64,000 bases of DNA from Echinometra lucunter (Eukaryota; Echinodermata; Echinoidea; Camarodonta; Echinometridae): positions 20,931,922 through 20,995,921 of the forward strand of contig CM057170.1 of the NCBI GenBank assembly GCA_029962745.1. The letters are read 5' to 3'. Under the pieces are notes generated by a model. It searched no databases. It saw only the letters and a program-made list of their open reading frames with translations, and was not told the origin of the DNA. The translations under genes were made by a program, and so were the position numbers. Below, piece by piece: positions 39,241 to 49,852 of this stretch. Within the stretch, counting starts at the first letter, position 1, and every line of letters begins with the position of its first letter.

Positions 39241-39810
39241 CCCCAGGGGCTATAGGTATTTCCACCCATGGATCTACTGTACTGCTCTCACTTTTGCATG
39301 GTAAACGCAAACATTATTTCAGTCAGTAAATAAAATCCTTGAGTAAGGGCTGAATATCCATTCTAACATCTCTTAGAATGAAACAAAAATCAAGATAAGT
39401 ACGTGTACTTTTAATTAGTTGACGTTTCCTCCCTGGCTTTTACGAACAAGATATTATCCAATTGAATACAACGGTTGTCCTTTTTTGTAACAGTAATGGA
39501 CTGTAACTCTTTACGAGAGTTTTCTTCAGCTATGGTATTTTGTTGAATGGCAGAACCAAGTAGCCACTTTCCATTAAAGGCAGGTGGGGGGCACACGGGC
39601 ACACTCGGCACAAACAGTAGTTGCGGAGATTTTGAAAGGGGGGGGGGGGGGACAGAGCATGCGAAAAAGCATAATCATTTCCATGTATTGTATAGAGTCC
39701 AGCGTGTCTACTCAAAAAAAAGTGGGGGGGGGGTGCCGCCCCCCCCCCCCCGATTCCGGGGCCCCTGGCACATGCCCCAGGGGCTATAGGTATTTCCACC
39801 CATGCATCTG
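39241..39810 (+). repeat. Direct repeat bracketing a 530-bp segment upstream of BK
   Basis: CCAGGGGCTATAGGTATTTC, then CACCCATG, occurs at about 39243 and again at about 39776. The second copy abuts the end of the G-tract element. The segment between includes that element and about 330 bp of other sequence. Confidence 0.6.
39610..39778 (+). repeat. G-tract element copy 1
   Basis: Order: GCGGAGATTTTGAAA, a G run, CAGAGCATGCGAAAAAGCAT, AATCATTTCC, TAGAGTCCAGCGTGTCTACT, an A-run and G run, a C run, then GATTCCGGGGCCCCTG. The same order occurs at 45.5 kb and inverted at 48.4 kb. Confidence 0.75.
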
Positions 39811-40030
39811 CCTTTGCATATATATTTATACCAATAGTCATGAGAAGTTTCTTCTATAATGCAAGATACTCGGAAAATACACACCATACTATTTTGACCA
39901 CACTATCAAATTTGAAAAAGGAACTAGAGCCCAAAATTGAACACATGCAGCTTTAACCATCATCTCTGATTCTCTCGTGAACTGATGATCGTGGTTAAAG
40001 TCCGAAGATCAAGATAACTAGTCAAGTTTC

Positions 40031-40110
40031 CTCGCTTGTTCATTTGTTTGTTTGTTTGTGTTTGTTTGTTTATTTGTTTGTTTGTTTGTTTGTTTGTTTG
40101 TTTGTTTGAT
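40031..40110. repeat. (TTTG)n microsatellite
   Basis: TTTG/GTTT units with two small interruptions (GTG and TATT). Confidence 0.9.
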
Positions 40111-40177
40111 GTAAATTCACTCATATGGAAGCCTCGATCCTTGGTACATACTCCTCCTCCGAGGGCCTGAGCATGAC

Positions 40178-40319
40178 CTGGGGCGTTTCATGAAGACTTT
40201 TGTCGGTGAAAATCACCGACAAATGTTACAAGCTACTGAAAATCCTCGCATCCGATTGGCTGACAGCAAATTACTCGGTGAAAATCACCGACAAAACTCT
40301 TCATGAAATGCTCCCCAGG
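40178..40319. mobile_element. Foldback MITE, same family, copy 2
   Basis: ACCTGGGGCGTTTCATGAAG at the left and CTTCATGAAATGCTCCCC at the right, then AGGT. It has the same internal GTCGGTGAAAATCACCGAC pairs and CGCATCCGATTGGCTGACAG spacer as the related copies. Confidence 0.8.
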
Positions 40320-40364
40320 TCAAGAGAGACAAACATGGGCAAAACTCCTAGTCCAGAGATGTAA

Positions 40365-40435
40365 GCACCGAGGGAGGCTCGAACCCAGGACCTCTGGTAT
40401 GAGGATCAAGAGCCTGGAACACTTGCCACTTTGCC
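40365..40435 (-). repeat. tRNA-like sequence, probably the head of a tRNA-derived SINE
   Basis: On the minus strand the stretch has a B-box-like GGGTTCGAGCC and an A-box-like AGTGGCAAGTGTTCC at the spacing of a tRNA gene. The two ends do not form an acceptor stem, so it is not a functional tRNA. Confidence 0.45.
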
Positions 40436-42074
40436 TAGTCGAGAATAAGGGAAAGTCTAGTCAAGAACAGAGTTTATTTCAATTTCAATCTGTAGAGGGA
40501 GCTATATCACTATTAAATTCTGACTTGACAACGATATACGGTAACTTGTCAAGGTATTGCCAGAAGTACTGCACATCAAAAGCATTTTAGAATAAGTGAG
40601 GAGTGCTGCACCCTCTATTTAAAAAAATGGAGCAAAGCTTCATTTTAGAGCCTCGGGGGATGCAAAACAAAAAACAAAAACAAACCACCCCCCGCCCCCC
40701 CCCCCCAAAAAAAAAAAAAACCTCACCCCGAACTGTTGTGCTTGACTAGCAGGATTGTAGTTCTATTGATTTCTTAGATGATATCGTGGATATGGAAATT
40801 TGAGGGTATATTTTTTTTAAAAATAAGTTTGAAATACATGTCGGCCTCATAACCTTTGATGGATTACCTGCTAACTAATCAAGGTATATTCATAATGTAT
40901 TTCCCCTGATGTCTGTTTGGAATATAACATACACAAGCAATATATTTAATAAATATGCCTTCAATTTCTAGATCGGTAGCAATAATATCCTCTGATGACT
41001 GGCTGGAGACTAAGCATTGTTATACATGTACAGTATAAACTTGTAGGATGTATGTGTCGAGTAATAAAAATACCCAAAATTGAATATTAAAAAAAATATA
41101 CTTAACTCCGTTGACAAAGATTTGAAACAAAAAAATAATTGAAAAAAAAAAAAAAAAACTCCGTTGACAACTCCGAGCAGAACACTATCTACTTTGTTTA
41201 TGCATGGACGTTTTATGAGATGGACATTCATCGTTACGTTAATTGATTCCTGCAATTGTGACTGTCAAAGCTATCTCAATAACATTTTGTCCATATTTCT
41301 CCAACTTAGATCTCACAAGGTCCGCCGCTAATTAGCCGGGAGAGAAGCGAGACAGCGATTTGACAGGACTTTAGCTTTCACTACATGCGCAGAAGATAAT
41401 AAATTGCTTAAATCATAGAAAATCACTGTGCAGTTCTGGTTTACAGTTGGAATTTACTATTCTATGTGTTTCATCTTGAAAATAATGTGAATATAACAAG
41501 ATCGAACTTAAATTTTGATTGAATGTTTGAGATTTATAATCCTGTTTTTCCACATTTACCCCATAATATTCCCAAAGTATAATGCACTCTACCAAATAGA
41601 ATATATCTCGCTGGTCTATGCTGTCTCAAACCATTCTGCTTCTAAATATGAAGAGCGAGTGAAGCGAAGCAAGATTAGAAAAATTTGAAATCTGCACTTA
41701 CAAAAGTCTACATTTCTTTGCCTTTCTGGACCATTTCGGTATTGCGTTACCCTTTTTTTTTTTTTTGCCTGCTGATAGTGAGATACTTCGGCTTTATCTT
41801 TCTTTTTTTTCTTTTCCTACCTCTTGATTTTTGTGTGGGGGGCACCTGGGGGCACACGAAATTTAGGGGGGGCACATGCCCCCAGGCCCCTCCCCGTAGT
41901 ACGCCCCTGTGCTTACGCAATCGTTATTGTCCAAACACTGTTTCCATTAAGCTGCACATGATCAGAAGGCGGTGACAATCATTGTACTTATGTAAATTAA
42001 ATCCAGCGGCGGAACTGGTACTTCAAAGGGCCATAATACGTTCATGGTTTATGTGTCGAGTGATTTTTCAATTC

Positions 42075-42235
42075 AATCTCCGATTGCAAAGATTCTGACT
42101 GGAATGCTCCCCAGGGAGTGGAGAAGGTGCATACATATTGTGTGTGGGTAAGCCTGAATCCATTGACCGGGATGCGCGGGAGATGCATTAGGCGCTATAA
42201 AAATCCATACCATTATTATCATCATTCTTTTTCTA
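42075..42235 (+). repeat. SINE-like element with GCGCTATAAAAATCC tail
   Basis: A GC-richer stretch ends in AGGCGCTATAAAAATCC, followed by ATTATTATCATCATT. This tail type resembles the LINE tails in this window and suggests a SINE mobilised by that LINE. The 5' boundary is approximate. Confidence 0.5.
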
Positions 42236-42362
42236 CCATTCGGGTTCATCTAAATTTATGGGGTATCCTTTTGTAACATGAAGCACAGTATCTAAAACTT
42301 AAAGGTTCTTCCCAAGAAAGATAAAAGTCTGGGCACATCTTTTGACATTTCAGAGAGCTTGA

Positions 42363-42398
42363 TTTTTTTTTTTTTTTTTTTTTTTTGGGGGGGGGGGG
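42363..42398. repeat. T-run/G-run compound tract
   Basis: About 24 T followed by 12 G. Confidence 0.85.
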
Positions 42399-43008
42399 AT
42401 GATGATTGATGAAATAGGGTAGAACTGAATCTATAAGCCTTCTTGATAGCATTGCTTGATAATAAGCTTCCACGAAATGTAGTTGAGGGGGCACCTTTTC
42501 AATTCACATTTCCTTTTTCCTGCGCAAAATGTGAGAGGCCATTATTTGTGCAAAAAAAACCCAAAAAATTCTGTAAAACAGAATAAATTCTAAGTTCCTG
42601 AATAAAGTGAATACGGGACTGTTTGTTTTAGACCCTATCTAGTGTTTGAGTGTAATGACTAAAACTAACTATTCATTCATTTCCGAATGATAATGATGAT
42701 AGTGATGCAAAGTTACCTATTGTTTCTTGGCACCATGAAATAGAAAATGTTTGTAATCCATGTCCTGAATTCACAAATTGAACTATGGTTTAAACCTCCA
42801 CGAGTGTAGAATACACATGTCCTCTTGTCTGATGAGTGGACTGTAATACAGTTATATGTGTTTATATATGCTTTTTAAAGTTTATTCCAGTCCATTGTCG
42901 AGGTTCAGTCCATGGTTTAGACCATGATTTGAAGGAAAATTTCTTTTTAAAATTCAGGCCTACATTTCAATTATGTCTTTATACACAAAATCTTCCCCAT
43001 TCTTAGTT

Positions 43009-43012
<4 letters not shown>

Positions 43013-43048
<36 letters not shown>
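43013..43048. repeat. (CT)n microsatellite in a pyrimidine-rich tract
   Basis: About 17 CT units, continuing as CT-rich low-complexity sequence to about 43195. Confidence 0.9.
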
Positions 43049-43392
43049 CATCTCTGACTTCCACTTCTCTTCTCTTTCTTCCTCCCCTCCTTTCCCTCTC
43101 TTCTACCCCTCTCTCTCCCCATTATCCTTCCTTCATACCCTTCCAATCTTTCTTCTCTCTCCTTTGCTTTCAACATTCCTCTGTTTCTAGTTCAAATGTT
43201 TTCTCATTTTATTTGTAATGGTTAATATCATTGCCTCATTTTTTTTTTCATTTCTTACTTTGTGAACCATTTTAATACTATTAAAAAACAAACAAACATA
43301 TCAATCAAGATAAACTAGAGTGAGTTACTCAGCTTGCTTCGATACAAGTATGTTCCCAGCAGTTACATGTCTTTGGATATGAAATCTACAGA

Positions 43393-43613
43393 GGTGGTAT
43401 TCTGAAAATGGATGTTAATTTTCATAACAGATCAAATCTAGGGTAATTCACTGACTAATGTCTGCATGCACATAGCTGGCTGCATTTGCATAAAATTAAC
43501 AGAGACTTCTGTGCAAGCACCAATAATAAGAGTTTATTCCACCCAATATAAGTTTGTTATGACAACTGACATCTTTTACCCTACATACAATATAATATTT
43601 TCAGAATACCACC
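43393..43613. mobile_element. Foldback MITE, family GGTGGTATTCTGA, short copy
   Basis: GGTGGTATTCTGAAAAT at the left and ATTTTCAGAATACCACC at the right: perfect 17-bp inverted termini 221 bp apart. Confidence 0.75.
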
Positions 43614-43810
43614 CTGGTACAAACACAAAACTAACATTTTGCACCATATCGCAGTCTTTTCTTGCCTTTCATAAATAAAGGTATTATATGGCTTTATTAT
43701 ATGGCTTTATTTTCATATACAGTCCTTTATATCATTTGACAGAGACAAAAATTATCATCATTTGACAGAGACAAAAATTATCATCATATTACAGATTGAC
43801 AGAATTTATG

Positions 43811-44436
43811 TGTGACCCTCCACCACAAAAAGACCAATAAGTCACAATGGCATTTTTTAGAGTAAACAGCTAAATTAGAGAGCTTGAGGTTGAAAAGCTG
43901 ATTTGAGTTTTTTTTTTTCATATACTTTTGATAAATGTAGAAATGTTTTTTTTTTTTTTTTTTTTTTTCAAAATTACCATTTGGGGGGAATTCTGAAATA
44001 AAAGTATGCCAGCATGCTAGGTAAAATCTTCACATTAAGATTGGTACATAACTCAGAAGCTATTCACTCTTTGGCTTTAAAATCTCAAAAAGGAGAGAAG
44101 TATGGCTCCTTTGGAACTATACCAAATTTTAGCCTAATCTGATAATCTCTTCAAAGTCAATAATAGAGAGTTTTCATTCAACCTTTTAGTGAGACAGACA
44201 ATAGGACACCAGTATGACACTCCTGAATGGTCACGCCTCTTTACATCCTGTTTTCTCTATTATTCTGGTAATTAGCTTGTCTGACAAGCTCTCATTCTCA
44301 TTGTAATTTCGAAGAATGTACATGGTCTTGACAAGGCCCACTGTATATCATTTAGAAGCTTAGAGTCCATGCTTTCAAACTATTTTAACATTATCAAATT
44401 TCCAACTTATTGGTCATTTTGTGGTGGAGGGTCACA
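43811..44436. mobile_element. Foldback element with TGTGACCCTCCACCAC termini
   Basis: TGTGACCCTCCACCACAAAA at the left and GTGGTGGAGGGTCACA at the right. The next inward block ACCAATAAGT/ACTTATTGGT is also paired. Inner arms carry ATTATC/GACAATAGG-type words with weaker pairing; T runs lie at about 43909 and 43947-43969. Confidence 0.85.
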
Positions 44437-45539
44437 TAATATAATTTGCGTAATGAGAGGTAGAAAGTGTTAACTCACATACCTCACTTATATATATACT
44501 GCCCTTCCTTTTATAATTGTGATACTGCATTAAAATATCATGAATTTCACCCTGCAAGATTAGCAAATACATTTACTCATATTTGTCTACATGACAGTGT
44601 CAGAGAGGCTGAAATACAGAGCAATAATCAGAAAATCTGATCATGTCCTATGTTAGTGCAGGGAAATTGTTACTAGTTACATTTCCCTGAATACTCTGAT
44701 TAAATCAAGCTTTTTAATAATGAGGAAAAAATAGAGAAATTTGATAAAGCTACTAAGATCAATGATGCTGGTGCATTTGAAGTTGCATAATGTCACACTG
44801 CAATAATTTCTAATAATTTGAATCTCAACTGAAAAATGATACACAAGATTTGAACTTGAAGTCCATGTGATTTTATCCTCTGTGGTGCAAACAACTTGGA
44901 AAAAAAAGAAAAAAAAAAAAAAAAAACACCTGTCAAGTTATGATTCCTTTTGAATCAGAGATCCATATCATATTGTTTGTCAGAAGACTAACTTTGACCA
45001 ATTCTCTTTGTGTGTACTATCTTTGGATTTCAAATCAAAGCTTTCCTTAGTCCCAAAACAGTAGATAATAAGATTTAGGCAGTTTAAAATGCCTGCTGCA
45101 CTGAAAGGGATCATTTTATTACTGTTTAAAGCCATCATATTTTCGAACTATCATGTGCATGATCTGACTTGGAGGAATTTGCAATGGTATAACACTTTAA
45201 AGCTAAACAAGTCTAATTATTAAACTGAGTTTTCATTAGAGATGATTAGATATTCGATGGAACCCCCCACCCCCGGGGCAAACCCCACAATTTTTTTTAG
45301 TGCTCACATAGGGCATAGTAAACTGCGGCATTTATGATAATGAGACACACATTAGCATGTCAACTCCAAACAAGAGCATTTGCCGAAAGGTGTGCAGACA
45401 AATGTGTAATGTCATATTTTGTGCTAATTTTAGAAGAATCTGATTGGTCCCCATTTTTTTGTAGCCAGAAGGCAAAAAATATGCCTCTTGCCCCAGGTTT
45501 ATTTGTTTATTTTTTATTCATTTTTTGTTGCCTCATACA
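44437..45539. other. Intergenic/3' flank of FAM241B
   Basis: AT-rich with an A-rich run at 44899-44926. Possible FAM241B polyadenylation signals lie at 45498-45511 on the minus strand. Confidence 0.4.
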
Positions 45540-45728
45540 GAAGCCGCGGAGCATTTTTAAAAGTGGGGGGGGGGGGGGGGGGGCTGAGCATACAAACCAG
45601 GATAATCATTTCCGCATTATTGTACAGAGGCCAACGTGTCTGCTAAAGAAGTGGGGGGGGGGGGGACTGTAGCCCCCCCACTTCTTTAGCAGACACGTAG
45701 CCCCCCCCCCCCAGTTCCACGGCCCCTG
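45540..45728 (+). repeat. G-tract element copy 2 with internal perfect palindrome
   Basis: GCCGCGGAGCATTTTTAAAA, a G run, GCTGAGCATACAAACC, AATCATTTCC, ACAGAGGCCAACGTGTCTGC, a G run, then an inverted copy of ACGTGTCTGCTAAAGAAGTG, a C run and AGTTCCACGGCCCCTG. The inverted part (45633-45697) would form a stem of about 26 bp. Confidence 0.8.
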
Positions 45729-45826
45729 TCATATCCCAATTCATTTGTAAAAAAAAAAAAAGGGGGAGGGGTACAGCTGGGGTTTTCCCCTTTGTGTGAG
45801 AACAAACCTTTAGGGTGTGGCTTCTC

Positions 45827-46237
45827 TCACCTCCTGCCACCAAGCACCCTTCCACCTGTTGTCCTGCCCCCTCCCATACCTCCTCCACCTTGACCCCCTC
45901 CACCCTGACCCCCTCCACCAGTGTTCCCACTGGTATTGCCTCCTACACCTCCATCCATTCCTCCGCTGAACTTGACAGCAGCAAACAGAATGGCTCCTAG
46001 CAAGAGTCCTTTTACTCCAAGCAGCAGCATGGCAAGAATGAAACCAACTGTCACAATAGGTTCAATCACCGTTGTTCCTAGCGTCCATCGAGGTATCCCA
46101 GCATCAAGCAGCTTCTGATTCAAGACTTGGAAGATGGAGATCCCCCCTCCTCCTGCTCCACCCGCTCCTCCATAAGCTCCTCCTCCTCCTCTATAACCTC
46201 CCTGCTGGCCATTATCATCATCATGACGAATTCTTCC
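45827..46237 (-). CDS. FAM241B: FAM241B exon 2 with stop codon
   Basis: 136 codons plus stop, opening directly after the acceptor TTTGTATCTTTCAG. Its first residues GRIRHDDDNG echo the GE.V.DDDP motif of exon 1, so the acidic motif occurs twice in this protein. The exon runs through a Gly-rich linker, the conserved core and membrane region, then GGMDGGVGGN and repeated GQGGGG units to the stop. Possible AATAAA signals on this strand lie near 45498-45511, beyond a G-tract repeat. If they are used, that repeat is in the 3'UTR. Confidence 0.88.
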   Translation of the reverse strand, partial: GRIRHDDDNGQQGGYRGGGGAYGGAGGAGGGGISIFQVLNQKLLDAGIPRWTLGTTVIEPIVTVGFILAMLLLGVKGLLLGAILFAAVKFSGGMDGGVGGNTSGNTGGGGQGGGGQGGGGMGGGRTTGGRVLGGRR

Positions 46238-47691
46238 CTGAAAGATACAAATAAATTTCAAATAAATTTCAATTGCCAACTCATGGAGATGCTGAGAGGC
46301 CACCCAACCAGTCATGTGTAGTATGTATCCTGTTGAATATTGAATGCTCTGATCACTCAGGCATGTTTTAAGTGCATGGTCCGCGCTCTCGCTTTATTGC
46401 GCATACATGAAAAATGCCAGGGCACTTATCCACATATCCCAGGATGATCATCCCAGGATACCTTCAAAGCCAAGGAGCTGCTGAAAGGAATTATTACTTC
46501 AAGGACAAGGCTGGCTTGATAAGGGTCAAAGTTCAAGGTCAGCAATATGTTAAGGGCTCACTGATCTGTATCTGTTACTTCATTTAAAATACTGGGGTGG
46601 TATTCTGAGACTGTTTTATCTCTGTTTTAAGTCTGTTTTAGTAAATCGGTATTCTGAACACCATTTTATCTCTGTTTTAACTTTTGTTTTAAGTTTTGTT
46701 TTATCTTTCTAACCGCGCATCTTACTTTGCATGCCTGGCGCAAGTCGACATCGTGCGCAAGCGCGTAAAAATACCATATGTAATAACACGGTATTCTGAA
46801 GACCATTTTATCTCCTGTTTTAACTCTTTCCGCTTGACATTTCATGCTCATGAGATAAAACAGGGTGGGAGATGTTTTAACTTTGCATGCGGTATGTCAT
46901 GGCGGCAATTTTTCTCGCTCATAAATGTTTTTGGTTGGAATGAGGGGGATAACAAGATCCAGTAAACCTTGCTTTTATTCCCGAAACAACATTTTGAAAG
47001 AATTTTTGCCTCGGGTGGCGAAATTTGGCAATTGTCTGCGATAATATCAGAGATGATTTGCACAACTAATTCTGTCACATCATCACATCTGAATTAAAGC
47101 AAGAAGCTAAGCGCTAACTAATGCGCTCATTACAACGCAAATATATAAGTTCACGCATTTCACGCTCCCCTTCCCCAGGGAGCGATCTTATTGGCTGAGT
47201 CAGCTTAGACTCATCACTAACGACTTTCCCCATTGGATAATATCTTTGTGGTGGGTGTGGCTTTGATGACTTACAACACCGTTAAAACAGTTCTCAGAAT
47301 ACCATTTAAAGACTGTTTTAGCGGTGTTGTAAATCAATGACTTAAAACAGAAGTTATAACAGAACTTAAAACACAGTTTAAACGGTGTTCAGAATACCAC
47401 CCCTGGACAGTTTGAAATATATCAATTTATTTAAAAATCATCTCTTATAGAAAGGTTGATGTAGGAAACAATCATTCACAAAACTAACAGAGAATAAATT
47501 TTTACCAAACACAAAAGAAAATTAACTTCTACAGTAGTACAGATCTAAAATAAAATCCTATGTTCTATTTAATCTAGATTTCATTATATAATTACCATTG
47601 GTCTGGATGACGCTGAATGTCGGTTTCTCGAGGCTTGCGCTCTTGGGTCATCGTCTGCAACAACCTCTCCACTTGCAAGTACCCGTACCAT
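45827..47691 (-). CDS. FAM241B: FAM241B-like (DUF4605 family) membrane protein with long Gly-rich tail, two exons
   Basis: Coding join 47691..47596 and 46237..45827, predicting 168 residues. Exon 1 reads MVRVLASGEVVADDDPRAQ; human FAM241B as remembered starts MVRILANGEIVQDDDPRVR. Exon 2 carries the family core: FQVLNQKLLDAGIPRWTLG, then IEPIVTVGF and a hydrophobic stretch with MLLLGVKGLLLGAILFAAV. The human counterpart is FNDLNRQLVNMGFPQWHLG, then MMLGVRGLLLVGLVYLV. The hydrophobic part suggests one or two membrane segments. Human FAM241B has been linked to lysosome homeostasis; the mechanism is poorly known. This protein differs from the human one (about 121 residues) in a Gly-rich linker before the core and a Gly-rich C-terminal tail of about 45 residues ending GGRR. 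Splice sites are GTAATT donor and TTTCAG acceptor, both phase 0. Confidence 0.88.
46594..47403. mobile_element. Foldback MITE, family GGTGGTATTCTGA, long copy filling FAM241B intron 1
   Basis: GGGGTGGTATTCTGAGA at the left and GTTCAGAATACCACCCC at the right. Nested TCTGTTTTAA/TTAAAACAG words occur along both arms, with internal repeats of the terminus (GGTATTCTGA at 46649 and 46789; TCAGAATACCA near 47294). It may be a nest of two elements. Confidence 0.75.
47596..47691 (-). CDS. FAM241B: FAM241B exon 1
   Basis: 32 codons from ATG (context AAGCATGG) to the donor GTAATT at 47595-47591, phase 0. A longer open frame covers the same bases in another register, but this frame is the one matching the conserved FAM241B N-terminus including the acidic DDDPR motif. 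Confidence 0.87.
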
Positions 47692-47984
47692 GCTTTGTGT
47701 TGTGTGCAATATCTAATTATTCTTACGCCGCTCAGGAGTAGGCCTAGTGGATTTTTGCAACATGTATGACGGTATGTGGGACCGAAGTATGCAAGTACGA
47801 TATCTTCAAGTCGCTTGTTTTGTCCAAAAGTTGTCAGTATTCCATTATTTACAGGCTCCACAGTTATCTCACGTCACTGAAGCGATCATTTATTTCCGCA
47901 TTTCATTGGAAATTCATGCAAAACGAAAGAATCTAGAAAATAATATTCGCACAGTCCCTGTCGTAGCCTTTGGTCTAGATAAAC

Positions 47985-48140
47985 AGACTAATGACCAAAG
48001 ATGATAGAGCGCCGCGAAGCGGCGCAAGATGGTTCACTCTCCGAAAAGTAAGTTCAAATCGGTGAAGTACGCACTGGGTCGGAACGGCCGCCATCTTAGT
48101 GTGCAACATACCCTTACGGTGCCCGCGAGCCGCACGGTGT
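47985..48140 (+). repeat. Arm 1 of a 1.9-kb-wide inverted repeat
   Basis: CTAATGACCAAAGATGATAG, AGCGCCGCGAAGCGGCGCAA, GATGGTTCACTCTCCGAAAA, then CCGCCATCTTAGTGTGCAA. The last 60 bp before the arm centre match arm 2 almost perfectly. AGCGCCGCGAAGCGGCGC is itself nearly palindromic. Confidence 0.75.
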
Positions 48141-48411
48141 TTCGCTTCGCAGTCTTTGAAAATTTGGAAAGGGGACTTTCGCTTTTCATTGAAAAAGGTC
48201 GATAAATTGTGTAACATGTAGGTCTATTCAGATTTGAATTCATAGCTATTTATACATTGGGGGTTGGAGGTTTAATACGATATATTTGCGTTGTTTGTTC
48301 ACTGGGGGAGGTAGCATACATATGAATTAAACATTTGGCGTGAATGCTTATAGGGTACATGTCGATTTTATTAACTTTTTTTATTGTACGTCCATGAAAA
48401 TCACATGGGTC

Positions 48412-48545
48412 GCGGAACCGGGGGGGGGGGGGGGGGCTACCCCCCCCCCCCACTTTTTTCAGTTGACACATTTGCCTCTGTACAAAAGCCCCCCTCCTGC
48501 CCCCCCCCCCCACCACTTTCAAAAACGTTCCGCGGCTTCTGAATC
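48412..48545 (-). repeat. G-tract element copy 3, inverted
   Basis: Read on the minus strand: GAAGCCGCGGAACGTTTTTG, a G run, TTTTGTACAGAGGCAAATGT, AACTGAAAAAAGTGG, a G run, a C run, GGTTCCGCGACC. It lacks the GAGCATNCAAA block of the other two copies. Confidence 0.75.
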
Positions 48546-49330
48546 ATACGCCATGGAGTCGGGCATGGAGTATGCTATAGATGCAAAAATTGGAGGGAAA
48601 TAGTTTTGGAAAATAATGAGGTGGAAAAAAATAATGAATTAGGAATTAAGCGACTGTGGGAAGATGGCCATGCCAGAATACAGAACAATATCAACATTAT
48701 TTCAAATCACTAATTTGACAACTTAAAATCAATTTACTTGTCAAAAATGGGCAAACTGGTATTTATGTATGCCACACCTACACACAAAGACATCACATAC
48801 GAATGGCCGCGTAGCCGGCGGGGGGGGGGGGGGGGTCTGCCCAGAAATGTTTAAATCCCACTCTTTTCTCAAGATTTTAAATTTTGAAATATTTTTGAAG
48901 AGTAAATGAGGGTCTGGCCCCCCCCCCAGAAAAAAAATCTCTGCCTACGGGGCCTTGCGCAGTCACAAACACACATGTGCATGCACCCACACAAACACAC
49001 ACCACCACCTCCACCATTACAAAGATAGTCAAAGGGTACTGTCGCTACAGGCTGTATAGCATCTGCGCTCTTCTGATTTTCAACGCAACATCTTTAATAT
49101 CATGAATATATAGCCCCCTTCTGGTTCTCAACTGACGATAATATGGAATCAAACACACAACATTCTCCTTATTGCAATAGGGATATCTACATTTTTTACA
49201 TCACACAAGCTTACTTCAATGTTAAAAATATCTGGAGTCACATTTTAAAGGCAAGCAGGAGTAAGTTTTATTAGGAAAATTTGAAGTCAATCATTAATCT
49301 GTCAAACGTTATGCTGAATACAGTGAATGC

Positions 49331-49361
<31 letters not shown>

Positions 49362-49719
49362 CTATAGAAAAAGATTAAGTTCAAAGTATGTTACTTCCGG
49401 ATCCCAAGTTCATACAAAAAGTGCATTTAGTGGACTATTGTTGCAATCAATAATCTTTCTTGAGTGTAACCAGTTAATAATTGTACATTTTACCTTGTAT
49501 CACAGTTGCAAAGTTGCAAACAAATAGTATGAATTGAACATGACAATGAAATACACGGGGAAATACACATAAAATATATCAAGAAAGTGTAGTGTGAGAC
49601 AACAAAAATCATTTCCTTATAGCAGGAATCTATCATGATGTTCATGAGCGGACAAACGGGACTTTGTTGCCATGATTTGCACGCAAAATGCACAGGAAAG
49701 GCAACTACGCTCGTACAGG

Positions 49720-49852
49720 ACTTCCGGGTTCAGGGCTCGCTTTGCACACCAAAATGGCGGCTGGCCACGCTCCATGGCGTACATCACGTTTTTCGGAGAG
49801 TGAACCATCTTGCGCCGCTTCGCGGCGCTCTATTATCTTTGCTAATGACGTG
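49720..49852 (-). repeat. Arm 2 of the same inverted repeat
   Basis: TTTTCGGAGAGTGAACCATC, TTGCGCCGCTTCGCGGCGCT, CTATTATCTTTGCTAATGAC is the complement of arm 1. Outward, TTTGCACACCAAAATGGCGG pairs with arm 1 more weakly. About 1.6 kb lies between the arms, with no transposase frame seen. Confidence 0.75.

Larger units (their letters stand above)
40440..43392. other. Intergenic, no gene seen
   Basis: Between BK and FAM241B. It holds C-run/A-run sequence (40690-40720), G-rich patches at 41830-41910, the SINE-like element and a pyrimidine tract. No splice-bounded coding sequence was recognised. Confidence 0.5.

Noticed and set aside
40365..40435. Functional tRNA gene
   Set aside because: A- and B-box-like words are present but the ends cannot pair as an acceptor stem; better explained as a SINE head.
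47592..47861. 89-codon minus-strand open frame
   Set aside because: Overlaps FAM241B exon 1 in another frame; only the shorter frame gives the conserved N-terminus and phase.
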